The position numbers were made by a program, and so were the translations under genes. A DNA stretch of 64,000 nt from Alphaproteobacteria bacterium. GTDB taxonomy: Bacteria; Pseudomonadota; Alphaproteobacteria; Ferrovibrionales; Ferrovibrionaceae. The notes below the pieces were generated by a model. That model was not told the origin of the DNA. It saw only the letters and a program-made list of their open reading frames with translations, and did no database searches. The stretch is from positions 548,792-612,791 of the forward strand of contig JAFKFH010000005.1 of the NCBI GenBank assembly GCA_017307375.1, written 5' to 3'. This document shows positions 49,814-59,177 of this stretch, piece by piece. Numbering within the stretch: position 1 is the first letter of the stretch; each line of letters starts with the position of its first letter.

Positions 49814-51868
49814 CTATCTTTCGAGCTCGGCGCGGCGCTGGGTGATGACCTGGTCGGCATGGCGCCCGACCAGTTCCTGCAGATGATCGAACGCATGGCT
49901 GAAATGACCGACTCCCTGGGTCAGCGACCGCAATTCCAGGATCAGGTCATGCATCTCGGTGCGCGGCAGATAGGCCGACACCACGTCCCAGCCGGGCCAT
50001 CCGGTGCGGCCGTCGAACCCGAGGATCTGGCCGCGCCGGCCGCCGATCAAGGCGTTGGCCTTGGGCGTGAATTCCGACGGCACGGCGATATCGACCTTGT
50101 GGATCGGTTCCAGCAAGGTCGGTTCGCCCTTCGGCAGCCCCTCGCTCATGCCCAGCCTTGCGGCGGTCTTGAACGCCATTTCCGAGGAATCGACGGCATG
50201 GTAGGAGCCGTCGGTCAGTGCGACGGCCAGGTCGACGACGGGAAAGCCGAGCGGGCCGCGCTGACAGAATTCCTTGATACCCTCCTCGACCGCCGGAATA
50301 TATTGCTTGGGCACCGTACCTCCGACGATGCGGCTTTCGAAGGCAAAGCCCGAACCGCGCGGCAGCGGCGCGATGTAGAGATGCACGTCGCCGAACTGGC
50401 CGTGCCCGCCCGACTGGCGCTTGTGCCGCGCATGCTGCGTCACCGGGCGCTTGATCGTTTCGCGATAAGGCACGCGCGGCGGCGTGGTTTCCACCGCCAG
50501 GCCCAGCCGGTTCTTCAACTGCGACAGCGCGACCTTCAGATGAATGTCCCCCTGCCCCCACAGTACCAGTTGCTGGGCGTCGGCATCGGTCTCCAGGAAC
50601 AGCGAGGCGTCTTCCTCGGTCAGCTTGGCGATGGCGGCCGACAGTTTCACGTCATCGTCGCGCCTGGCCGCGCGGATGGCCAAGCCGTAGGCCGGTGCCA
50701 GCCGCGGCGCGCGCGGACAGGCATCGCCGCCGCCCCGGCCCTCGCGCAGCGTATCACCGGTATGGACATGGTCGAGACGCCCCAGGGCGACGATCTCGCC
50801 GGCGACCGCTTCGCCGACCTTCGGCGCATTGGCCGAGAGGCCCTTGTAGATCCCGGCGACTCGCTCGCCGTTGACGACGGTACCGTCGGCGATCCTGCCC
50901 GACCAGACGCGGGTCAGGCTCAGCTTGCCGCCATGCGGCGTCATCACCGTCTTGATGACCTGGCCGCAGAACGCACTATCGGCGGCATCGACGCCGGCCC
51001 GCATCGCCGCCTCTTCCGCCGCTGGCACCTCGTGCCGCAGCGCCTTCAGCAGCCGGCGCACGCCATGGTCGGTCTCGGCCGCACCGAACAGCACCGGCAC
51101 GATCAGCCCGTCGCGCAGTTCGCGCTGCAGGTCGGCGAACACCGCGTCGCGCGTTGGCGTTTCGTCGGCCAGCAACTGCTCCATCAGCGCGTCGTCGAAA
51201 TCGGCCAGCCGCTCGAGCATCTCGCCCCGCGCCTCGGCCTCGCGCCCCTTCACGCCGTCGGGCATCGGCACGATCTCGGATGCCTCGTTGTCGTGATAGA
51301 TGAAGGCGCGCTCGCTGGCGAGGTCGACATAGCCGATGACCGGTCCGGCAACGCCGCCCTGCGCCGGTCCGCGGATCGGCACCTGGCGCAGCACCAGCGG
51401 TCGCTGCGACACCGGCTGCAGCGCCTTCAGCAGGTCGCGCACCGGGCCGCGCGCCTTGTCGATCTTGTTGACGAAGATGAAGCGCGGAATCTTCTGCTCG
51501 TCCAGAAAATGCAGCAGCGGCGACAGCGCCAGCACGCGATCGGGATCGGGTTCGCAGACCACCACCGCGGCGTCGACGCCGATCAGCGCATCCAGCGTGG
51601 CCTGCTGAAACTCGATGGAACCGGGACAGTCGATGAAGGTGAAGTCGGAGTCGAGATAGCGGCCGGTGGCCACGTTCGGCTCGATCGTCATCTTGCGTTC
51701 GCGGGCCTCGGGCGAGGCATCGCCGAACGACGTACCGTCGGCGACCCGCCCCTTGCGATGCGTCGTGCCGCAGACGTGAAGGATGCTTTCCAGAAGAGTG
51801 GTCTTGCCCGACAGATAAGGGCCGACGATGGCAACGGAACGCGGACCGGAAGGCTTGGCATTCGGCAT
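49814..51868 (-). CDS. EF-G-like translational GTPase with altered G1/G3 motifs
   Basis: A 684-residue protein with the five-domain layout of EF-G. The P-loop is GPYLSGKT (16-23), G4 is NKID (134-137), and the G3 motif reads DCPGS (80-84) where canonical factors have DTPGH, so the GTPase-activating His is Ser84. Domains IV and V are present (PLGFPVVDLAVALTDG, SQL/KNRL). This EF-G2-like branch is conserved in Alphaproteobacteria but its cellular role is unclear. ATG 51868 gives the family N-terminus; an in-frame start at 51901 has GTT-rich codons but no family match. Confidence 0.88.
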   Translation of the reverse strand: MPNAKPSGPRSVAIVGPYLSGKTTLLESILHVCGTTHRKGRVADGTSFGDASPEARERKMTIEPNVATGRYLDSDFTFIDCPGSIEFQQATLDALIGVDAAVVVCEPDPDRVLALSPLLHFLDEQKIPRFIFVNKIDKARGPVRDLLKALQPVSQRPLVLRQVPIRGPAQGGVAGPVIGYVDLASERAFIYHDNEASEIVPMPDGVKGREAEARGEMLERLADFDDALMEQLLADETPTRDAVFADLQRELRDGLIVPVLFGAAETDHGVRRLLKALRHEVPAAEEAAMRAGVDAADSAFCGQVIKTVMTPHGGKLSLTRVWSGRIADGTVVNGERVAGIYKGLSANAPKVGEAVAGEIVALGRLDHVHTGDTLREGRGGGDACPRAPRLAPAYGLAIRAARRDDDVKLSAAIAKLTEEDASLFLETDADAQQLVLWGQGDIHLKVALSQLKNRLGLAVETTPPRVPYRETIKRPVTQHARHKRQSGGHGQFGDVHLYIAPLPRGSGFAFESRIVGGTVPKQYIPAVEEGIKEFCQRGPLGFPVVDLAVALTDGSYHAVDSSEMAFKTAARLGMSEGLPKGEPTLLEPIHKVDIAVPSEFTPKANALIGGRRGQILGFDGRTGWPGWDVVSAYLPRTEMHDLILELRSLTQGVGHFSHAFDHLQELVGRHADQVITQRRAELER

Positions 51869-51946
51869 GATTTTCTGCCCCTGCGTTGTTGTTCCTCCCA
51901 AAGCCCGGTCATGCTTTCACGAAAGTCGCGGGGCCGGCAAGGGGCG

Positions 51947-52882
51947 TCAGAAGCGTCTTTCCGCGCCGAGCGCGCCCAGCCGCTCGAATGCCGCAAAGCA
52001 CCCTTGCACCGTGCGCTGCACAATCTCCTCGACGGTCAGCACCTCGTCGATCAGCCCGGCGGTCTGGCCGGCCAGCCCCAGGCTCGCCTCCATGTCGCCG
52101 CCGAAATACAGTTCCTGGATGCGGCCGAACGCATCCTTGGGCATCAGCCCGGCGGCGTGGATCGCGCGCGACCGTTCGGTCTTCAACGCCCGGACGCAGG
52201 GCGTGGCCTGCTTGTTCAGCACCAGCGTCCCGGTTTCATCGGCATCGACGATCGCCTGCTTGAAGTTCTGATGCACCGGGCTTTCCCGCGACGAGACGAA
52301 GCGGGTGCCCATCTGCACACCCTCGGCCCCCAGTGCGAAGGCCGCGGCCATGCCCCGCCCGTCGACGATGCCGCCGGCGGCGATCATCGGCACGTCGACC
52401 TTGTCGCGGATGGCCTGAAGCAGCACCAGCGTCGAGACTTCCTCGGGGTTCTTGAAACCGCCGCCCTCGGCCCCCTCGACGATCAGCCCGTCGACACCGG
52501 CCTCGACCGCCTTGACCGCCGCCTTCACCGTGGGCACCGCGTGATAGACGACGATCCCGGCCGCCTTCAGCCGGTCGATCAGCTTGGCCGGGCTGCCGGC
52601 CGAGGTGGTGACGAACTTCACACCGCAGGTCGTCACGAAATCGACCATCCGTCCGTCGCGCAGGAAAAGAAGCGGCAGGTTGATGCCGAACGGCTTGTCG
52701 GTCAGCTCGCGCATCCGCTCGATCTCGCGGATGCAGTTGTCGGTCTCGCCGGACGAGGTTTCGACGATGCCGAGGCCGCCGGCATTGCTGACGGCGGAAG
52801 CCAGCGCCGAACGGGCGATCCAGCCCATCGGGGCCTGGACGATCGGATAGCGGGTTCCCAGATGGGCGAGCACTCGGTTCAA
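51947..52882 (-). CDS. nitronate monooxygenase (2-nitropropane dioxygenase family)
   Basis: A 311-residue FMN-dependent TIM-barrel oxygenase. GARYPIVQAPMGWIA-like N-terminus, VEGAEGGG, and VPMIAAGGIVDGRG with TRFVSSRES are family motifs. The start codon is TTG at 52882 with GGGAG eight bases upstream. It oxidises alkyl nitronates or acts as a general FMN oxidase. A run of 11 G lies about 100 bp upstream of the start. Confidence 0.9.
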   Translation of the reverse strand: MNRVLAHLGTRYPIVQAPMGWIARSALASAVSNAGGLGIVETSSGETDNCIREIERMRELTDKPFGINLPLLFLRDGRMVDFVTTCGVKFVTTSAGSPAKLIDRLKAAGIVVYHAVPTVKAAVKAVEAGVDGLIVEGAEGGGFKNPEEVSTLVLLQAIRDKVDVPMIAAGGIVDGRGMAAAFALGAEGVQMGTRFVSSRESPVHQNFKQAIVDADETGTLVLNKQATPCVRALKTERSRAIHAAGLMPKDAFGRIQELYFGGDMEASLGLAGQTAGLIDEVLTVEEIVQRTVQGCFAAFERLGALGAERRF

Positions 52883-52982
52883 CGCGATCTCCCTGGCGTC
52901 TTGTTGTTGTCGCGCCTTATGCTACTCATCGGTAACCTAAATACAAGCAGCTCGGGCAACCGGCCAGGAAGGAATTCAGCGC

Positions 52983-52993
52983 GGGGGGGGGGG
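52983..52993. repeat. G11 homopolymer tract
   Basis: Eleven consecutive G on the plus strand in the 131-bp gap between copCD and the nitronate monooxygenase gene (both minus). It lies in the upstream region of the latter. Long homopolymers of this kind can change length by slippage. Confidence 0.85.
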
Positions 52994-53013
52994 CGACATC
53001 CCGCCCTGCCCGG

Positions 53014-54498
53014 TCAAGGCAACGGCACCGTCATGCCGACCGTGGCCCGGGTGAAATCGTCGACAAGGATCGCCACGGTCAGCCGCCAATTGCCGCCGCG
53101 CGGCAGCACCAGTCCCTCGGCCTGCCACTGGCCCGGGCCCACGCGCCTGGCCGGGCGGTCGTAGCCCGCGCCGGGCTCGGCCGCCGGTGCCAGCGTCACC
53201 GTCACCTCGCGCGGTTCGAGCGGCCTGCCTGCCGGGTCGGCCAGATGCAGCACCAGCCGGGCCGGCTGCCGCCCCAGCGTGGCTGTCACCGTGACCCCGT
53301 CGTCGACGGCGACCACGGTGACGCCGTCCTCGGCCGCATGATGCAGGGTCTGCGTCCGCGGCGGTTCGTTCTGGCCCATCACCGCCGTAGCGGCGAGGAC
53401 GACGATAAACAGGAGCGCTTCGATCGCGATGCCGCGACGCAAGGCGGCGGCGGCACGCGGCAGGCGCGGCGCCAATCGCAGGCGGTGCCAGGCCGCCAGC
53501 CCCAGCAGGCCGGCCACCGCCGCGAGCTTGATCAGCAGCGCATCGACATAGACGCGGACATCGGCCGGCCAGCCGCCGAGCTGGAGCAAGGTCAGCGCCA
53601 CGCCGCACAGCAACAGCAGCGCCACCAGCCCGACCGCGAGACGCGACCAGCGCCGGACCACGTCCGGCCGGTCGGCCACCATGGCCAGCGGCCATAGGGC
53701 GCCGAGCCAGAAGGCGGCGATGGCGCCATGCACGACCAGGACCACGGCCCAGGCCGGCCCCTGGGCCACGACATGGCCCGACAGCCCCAGGCTGAGGATA
53801 AGCACAAGCGCGCCGGCCGGCGCCACGCGCCGCCCTGCCAGGATCAGTATCGCCCCGGCGATCGCCGCAATCGCGGCCTCGCCCCGCGTGCTGCCCAGGG
53901 CAAGGCCCAGATGATCGACGGTCGCGGCAAGCGGCGCGTCGGCGAGCCACAACCCCTGCAGGACGATACCGGTCACGGCCAGGGGCAACAGGCACCCGGC
54001 GGCGATGGCCGCCTGGCGGCGCGGCACGCCGCCGGGGATCAGCCAGCCGGCGATGATGCCGCCAGCCGCCAGCAGCAAGGCCGCCAGGAACAGGCCGCGC
54101 TGCACCGTCACGGCGGTCTGCCAGCGGCCACCAGCCGCGGTCGCCACCGGGGCAGCGGCGCCGCCTATGCCGAAGGCCAGGGCGCCGGCGACCGGATGGC
54201 TGTCGGCCGACGTGACGCGCCAGGACAGGACATAGCCGCCGGCCGCGAGGTCGGGCGGCAGGGCCAGTTCCAGCACCGGACCGCTGACGCTCGCCTGCAG
54301 GTCGGCCGTCCCCGCCGGCCCGACCAGCTGCGCCGAGATCGGCGCGATCGGTTCGTCGAAGGTCAGCCTGGCGGTCGACGGCATCCGCTCGAGCGCCGCG
54401 CCGTCCGCCGGGCTCGCTTCGACCAGCACGGCATGGGCGCCGGCCGGGCCGATCCAGAACAGGACCAGCACGACCAGCGCCGCAAGCCAGCGGATCAC
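53014..54498 (-). CDS. CopC-CopD fusion copper resistance/transport protein
   Basis: A 494-residue protein. A signal peptide (residues 1-21, cleavage near GAHA) is followed by a CopC domain with the N-terminal copper ligand His (AHAVLVEASPADG) and DSHPVAG. About residue 125 onward is a CopD domain with eight or nine membrane spans. A C-terminal YtkA-like domain (about residues 390-494) is possible. Family role: periplasmic copper binding and transport into the cytoplasm. Its ATG overlaps the YcnI-like stop by four bases. Confidence 0.88.
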   Translation of the reverse strand: MIRWLAALVVLVLFWIGPAGAHAVLVEASPADGAALERMPSTARLTFDEPIAPISAQLVGPAGTADLQASVSGPVLELALPPDLAAGGYVLSWRVTSADSHPVAGALAFGIGGAAAPVATAAGGRWQTAVTVQRGLFLAALLLAAGGIIAGWLIPGGVPRRQAAIAAGCLLPLAVTGIVLQGLWLADAPLAATVDHLGLALGSTRGEAAIAAIAGAILILAGRRVAPAGALVLILSLGLSGHVVAQGPAWAVVLVVHGAIAAFWLGALWPLAMVADRPDVVRRWSRLAVGLVALLLLCGVALTLLQLGGWPADVRVYVDALLIKLAAVAGLLGLAAWHRLRLAPRLPRAAAALRRGIAIEALLFIVVLAATAVMGQNEPPRTQTLHHAAEDGVTVVAVDDGVTVTATLGRQPARLVLHLADPAGRPLEPREVTVTLAPAAEPGAGYDRPARRVGPGQWQAEGLVLPRGGNWRLTVAILVDDFTRATVGMTVPLP

Positions 54499-55013
54499 GA
54501 CTTGGGCAGCAGTTTAAGCGGCGCGGCCGGCTCCTTCAGCGAATCGAGGCTCTGCCCCGGCTTCGGAATCTCGATCCAGCGATGTACGCCCTTCTCGCAT
54601 TCCTGCACGATCGGCCAGTACAGCGTGGTGCCGGGCTCGTTGGGCAGGCGCACCTGCATGCGGAACTCGTCGAAGAACTGGTCGGGCAGATTGCCGCCGG
54701 TCCAGGTCACTTCCGAGACCCGCTCGGTGATCGTCTCGCCATGCGGACCCTTGAGCGGCTCGGCCAGCTTCTCGCGGGTGACAGCCAGTTCCCAGCCGGG
54801 CTTCGGCTGCGGCTTGGTGCCGAAGACGCCGGCGGGGATGCGCACGCGCACCGCCTGGGTCGCGGTGCCTTCGCAGCCATGCGGCACCTTGACCGACACG
54901 ACGAAATAAGTCCCGGCGACCGCCTGCGGCTCGGCCAGGGTGGAATGGGCAAGCGCCGGCGTGGCGGCGCAGACGGCCAGCGCCACGGCGCCGGCAAGAC
55001 GAAGGGTCGACAT
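54495..55013 (-). CDS. YcnI/DUF1775-family copper-binding protein
   Basis: A 172-residue exported protein. The signal peptide ends near ALAHSTL, leaving an N-terminal His, a known copper ligand in YcnI. VKVPHGCEGTATQAVRVRIP is the family motif, and the C-terminal half has LYWPIVQECEKG. No membrane anchor is seen, so it is probably periplasmic. ATG 55013 has GGAG nine bases upstream; 55028 is an alternative. It precedes copCD in a coupled pair. Confidence 0.88.
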   Translation of the reverse strand: MSTLRLAGAVALAVCAATPALAHSTLAEPQAVAGTYFVVSVKVPHGCEGTATQAVRVRIPAGVFGTKPQPKPGWELAVTREKLAEPLKGPHGETITERVSEVTWTGGNLPDQFFDEFRMQVRLPNEPGTTLYWPIVQECEKGVHRWIEIPKPGQSLDSLKEPAAPLKLLPKS

Positions 55014-55059
55014 CTCGGAATTCTCCATCAGACGGGAAACGGCAGGCGCAGTCGTTGCG

Positions 55060-55425
55060 TCAGCGCGGCTCCGGCGGCCCCCTGGGGCTCTGCGTCCGAT
55101 AGTCCGGGGCGATGGCTGCCCGGACGGGAATCGGGGAATCGTCGATCGCCAGGGCCAGCGTGACCGGCAGCGCGGCAGGCGGCGGCATGACGGCCGCCCC
55201 GGCCCCGGCATGCAGGCACAGCGTGCAATCGTCGCCGCCCCGCGCCTGCGGCACGGCAGGCGCGCCATCGGCATCGACACGGACGAGCTTGACGCCGTAG
55301 GGCGTGCACAGCGCGATGGTTTCGCCGCCGGCCTGGGGTACCGGCATCAGCCCATGGGCCGACACCGTCGCCGACTGCAACAGCAGGGCAAGCAGCGCCA
55401 GCAGCATGGCAAGGCGGCGGTACAA
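55060..55425 (-). CDS. DUF2946-like small exported protein
   Basis: A 121-residue protein with an N-terminal signal (about residues 1-23, ending SAHG) and a CTLCL motif near residue 68, resembling DUF2946 proteins often found with copper-uptake genes. The tail is Pro/Arg-rich. The role is unknown, but the Cys pair and a following His could bind copper. It is first in the minus-strand copper operon (DUF2946-like, YcnI, CopCD). Confidence 0.7.
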   Translation of the reverse strand: MYRRLAMLLALLALLLQSATVSAHGLMPVPQAGGETIALCTPYGVKLVRVDADGAPAVPQARGGDDCTLCLHAGAGAAVMPPPAALPVTLALAIDDSPIPVRAAIAPDYRTQSPRGPPEPR

Positions 55426-55514
55426 GGGCGTTCCCCGTCGAGGCAGTCTCTCTCGCCTTGTCGGCCATGAGATCGGTGCTTGTCAAGCCGCGGGCGGCGG
55501 GGCTTGATGTCGCC

Positions 55515-56060
55515 ATGCGCGCGCTCGTTCTCGTTTTTCTCCTCGCCCTGGCCGCCTGTGCCGGGCGCCCCGATCTCCCGCCCCAGGCACCAGGCTCGCA
55601 GCCCGTCGGCTTCTGGCCGGGCTCGGGCGCCAGCGAGCGCGTCGTCGGCGTCAAGGTCACCGCCGACGCCTGCCCGGGCCGCATCGACACGGCGACCTGC
55701 GCGATCGACAGCTTCGTCGCCTGCCTGGTGCGCCAGGACCAGGCCTTGTGCAACGTGGTCGCGGGCAACCCCGGCGACTATCCGATGGATCGCGGCTGGC
55801 CGCCGCGCAGCCCGGACCTGGTCCTGCGCTATCGGGTCGTCGGGCTGACCAACGCCCCGTCATCGGGCATGCAGACCCACAATTTTCAGGACTGGACGGT
55901 TCGCCAACTCGACGTCTGGGCCGATCTGATGATCCGTCAGTGCTACGAGCCCGATGCCGCACTGGCGCAATGCGCCCCGGCCTTCGCCCGGGCGATGACG
56001 ATCCAGCTGCGCCCTGGCCCCACCGGCTGGAAAGCGGTCGACTGGAGCCAGCCTGAGTGA
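55515..56060 (+). CDS. putative lipoprotein
   Basis: A 181-residue exported protein. A signal peptide with lipobox LAACAG (Cys about residue 16) suggests outer or inner membrane anchoring. The mature part has four further cysteines (ADACPG, TATC, ACLVRQ, QALC) that may form disulfides, and no recognised domain. ATG 55515 is preferred because the upstream extension lacks signal-peptide character. It overlaps the DUF1345 gene (GTGA) by four bases. Confidence 0.7.
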   Translation: MRALVLVFLLALAACAGRPDLPPQAPGSQPVGFWPGSGASERVVGVKVTADACPGRIDTATCAIDSFVACLVRQDQALCNVVAGNPGDYPMDRGWPPRSPDLVLRYRVVGLTNAPSSGMQTHNFQDWTVRQLDVWADLMIRQCYEPDAALAQCAPAFARAMTIQLRPGPTGWKAVDWSQPE

Positions 56061-56707
56061 ACCCAGGCCCCCATCTGCACCACCACGCCCGGTTCTACCT
56101 GACCGGGGTGCTGGGGCTTCTCGCCTGGCTGCTGACACCCACCCTCGATCCGTCGGTACGGCTGACGCTTGCCGGCGACGTATTCTTCGCCAGCTACCTG
56201 CTGGCGACCGGCATCCAGATCGCGAAGGCGACGACGAGTTCGATGCGCCGGCGCGCCGCCTACGAGGACGAAGGCATCGTCGTCATCTTCCTGATGACGC
56301 TGGCGGCCATCGCGGTCTGCGAACTGGCCATCTTCGACCTGATCCACAACGAAGGCCTGCCGGTGCGGCTGCGGCTGGGCCTGGCCGTCGTCACCGTGCT
56401 GCTGGCCTGGACGACCATGCATACGATCGCGGCGGTGCGCTACGCCCATGTCTACTACGCCCCGGCGCAGGATCCGCACGACGAGGATGGGGATGCCGGC
56501 GGACTGGCATTCCCGGGTACGCCGGTGCCGGATTTCTCCGACTTCCTCTACTACGCCTTCGTCGTCGGCATGACCGCCCAGGTTTCCGACGTGCAGGTGA
56601 CGTCGCGCCGGATGCGCCGGCTGACGCTCGGCCATGGCGTGCTGTCGTTCCTGTTCAACACGGTGCTGCTGGCGCTCGCCGTCAACGTCGCGGCAAGCCA
56701 GGCGTGA
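56057..56707 (+). CDS. DUF1345 integral membrane protein
   Basis: A 216-residue protein with about five membrane spans. FSDFLYYAFVVGMTAQVSDV near residue 155 is the DUF1345 hallmark. The start is GTG at 56057, overlapping the lipoprotein stop (GTGA). The N-terminus is His-rich (HLHHHARF). Function unknown in the family. It converges with the aminotransferase gene across a perfect 28-bp palindrome. Confidence 0.85.
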   Translation: MNPGPHLHHHARFYLTGVLGLLAWLLTPTLDPSVRLTLAGDVFFASYLLATGIQIAKATTSSMRRRAAYEDEGIVVIFLMTLAAIAVCELAIFDLIHNEGLPVRLRLGLAVVTVLLAWTTMHTIAAVRYAHVYYAPAQDPHDEDGDAGGLAFPGTPVPDFSDFLYYAFVVGMTAQVSDVQVTSRRMRRLTLGHGVLSFLFNTVLLALAVNVAASQA

Positions 56708-56708
56708 C

Positions 56709-56736
56709 CCCCTGGCGCGGCATGCCGCGCCAGGGG
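56709..56736. terminator. perfect 28-bp palindrome between convergent genes
   Basis: CCCCTGGCGCGGC followed by AT and the exact complement (13-bp arms), two bases after the DUF1345 stop and eight before the aminotransferase stop. It is a strong candidate for a bidirectional terminator, although no T-run is attached. Confidence 0.55.
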
Positions 56737-56743
56737 TGGCCGC

Positions 56744-58099
<1,356 letters not shown>

Positions 58100-58107
58100 T
58101 TACGATA

Positions 58108-59139
58108 ATGCAAGGCTTCAGCCTGACCCGCCGCCACCTGACTGGCGCCGGCGTCGGCCTCGTGCTGGCGTGCATCGCCGCGCCGGCGATGGCGCAGACC
58201 AAGATCAAGTTCACGCTGGACTGGGTCTTCCAGGGCCCGACATCGCCGTTCCTGGTGGCCGACCAGAAGGGCTATTACAAGGCCGAAGGGCTCGACGTGA
58301 CGCTCGATTCCGGCCAGGGCTCGGCCGGCGCGCTGCAACGCGTGGCGACCGGCGCCTATGACATGGGCTTCGCCGACATCAATTCGCTGGTCGAATTCAA
58401 CGTCAAGAACCCGACCCAGGCGGTCAAGGCCGTGATGATGGCCTATGACTTTCCGCCGTTCGGCGTCTATGCGCTGAAGAAGAGCGGCATCGCCAAGCCG
58501 ACCGACATCAACGGCAAGAAGCTCGGCGCGCCGGCCTTCGACGCGTCCTACCGCCTGTTCCCGGCCTTCGCCAAGGCGACCGGCATCAACCTCGCCTCGG
58601 TGCAGATGGTCAACATGGAGCCGCGGCTGCGCGAGCAGAGCCTGATCCAGGGTTCGGTCGACGTCATCGCCGGCCATTACTTCTCGTCGTTCCTCGACCT
58701 CAAGGCCCGCGGCGTCGCCGGCGACGACATCGTCGTCATGCGCTATGCCGATGCCGGGATGGACTTCTACGGCAACGCCGTCATCGCCTCGCCGGCTATG
58801 CTGCAGAAGCCCGAGGCGGTGAAGGGTTTCGTCAAGGCGACCATCAAGGCTTGGGCGGAGGTGGCCAAGTCGCCCCAGGTCGGCGTCGACGCGGCCAAGA
58901 AGCGCGACGGCCTGATCGACGAGAAGGTCGAGATGGAGCGGCTGATGATCTCGCTCGACACCAACGTGATCACGCCCTACGTCAAGGCGAACGGCATGGG
59001 CGGCGTCGACACCGCGCGCCTCGACCGCTCGCTGGTCGCGCTGACCGAAGCCTTCGCGCTGCCCACGACGCCGAAGGCCGCCGACATCTTCACCGCCGAA
59101 TTCCTGCCGCCGCAGGCCGAGCGGATGATCTCGAAGTAG
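58108..59139 (+). CDS. NMT1/SsuA-type ABC transporter substrate-binding protein (orphan)
   Basis: A 343-residue exported protein. A twin-arginine-like signal (TRRHLTG) ends near APAMAQTK. The mature protein resembles NMT1/THI5-like binding proteins (FTLDWVFQGPTSPFLVADQKGYY, GFADINSLVEF). Pyrimidine-, taurine- or nitrate-type ligands are all possible. GGGGGA lies eight bases before ATG 58108. No permease or ATPase is adjacent. It is followed by a hairpin and the oppositely oriented SAF-domain oxidoreductase. Confidence 0.82.
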   Translation: MQGFSLTRRHLTGAGVGLVLACIAAPAMAQTKIKFTLDWVFQGPTSPFLVADQKGYYKAEGLDVTLDSGQGSAGALQRVATGAYDMGFADINSLVEFNVKNPTQAVKAVMMAYDFPPFGVYALKKSGIAKPTDINGKKLGAPAFDASYRLFPAFAKATGINLASVQMVNMEPRLREQSLIQGSVDVIAGHYFSSFLDLKARGVAGDDIVVMRYADAGMDFYGNAVIASPAMLQKPEAVKGFVKATIKAWAEVAKSPQVGVDAAKKRDGLIDEKVEMERLMISLDTNVITPYVKANGMGGVDTARLDRSLVALTEAFALPTTPKAADIFTAEFLPPQAERMISK

Positions 59140-59146
59140 CGAGGCT

Positions 59147-59177
59147 GGGCCGGTGGTGACACCGGCCCTTCTTCATT
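59147..59177 (+). terminator. terminator after the NMT1-type binding protein
   Basis: A 9-bp perfect stem (GGGCCGGTG and complement) with a 4-base loop, followed by TTCTTCATT. It overlaps the last codons of the minus-strand gene, so the convergent pair shares it. Confidence 0.6.

Noticed and set aside
49859..53164. A 1100-codon plus-strand frame across EF-G-like and nitronate monooxygenase genes
   Set aside because: It is antisense to two well-supported genes and has the Arg/Gly/His-rich composition of GC-rich shadow frames.
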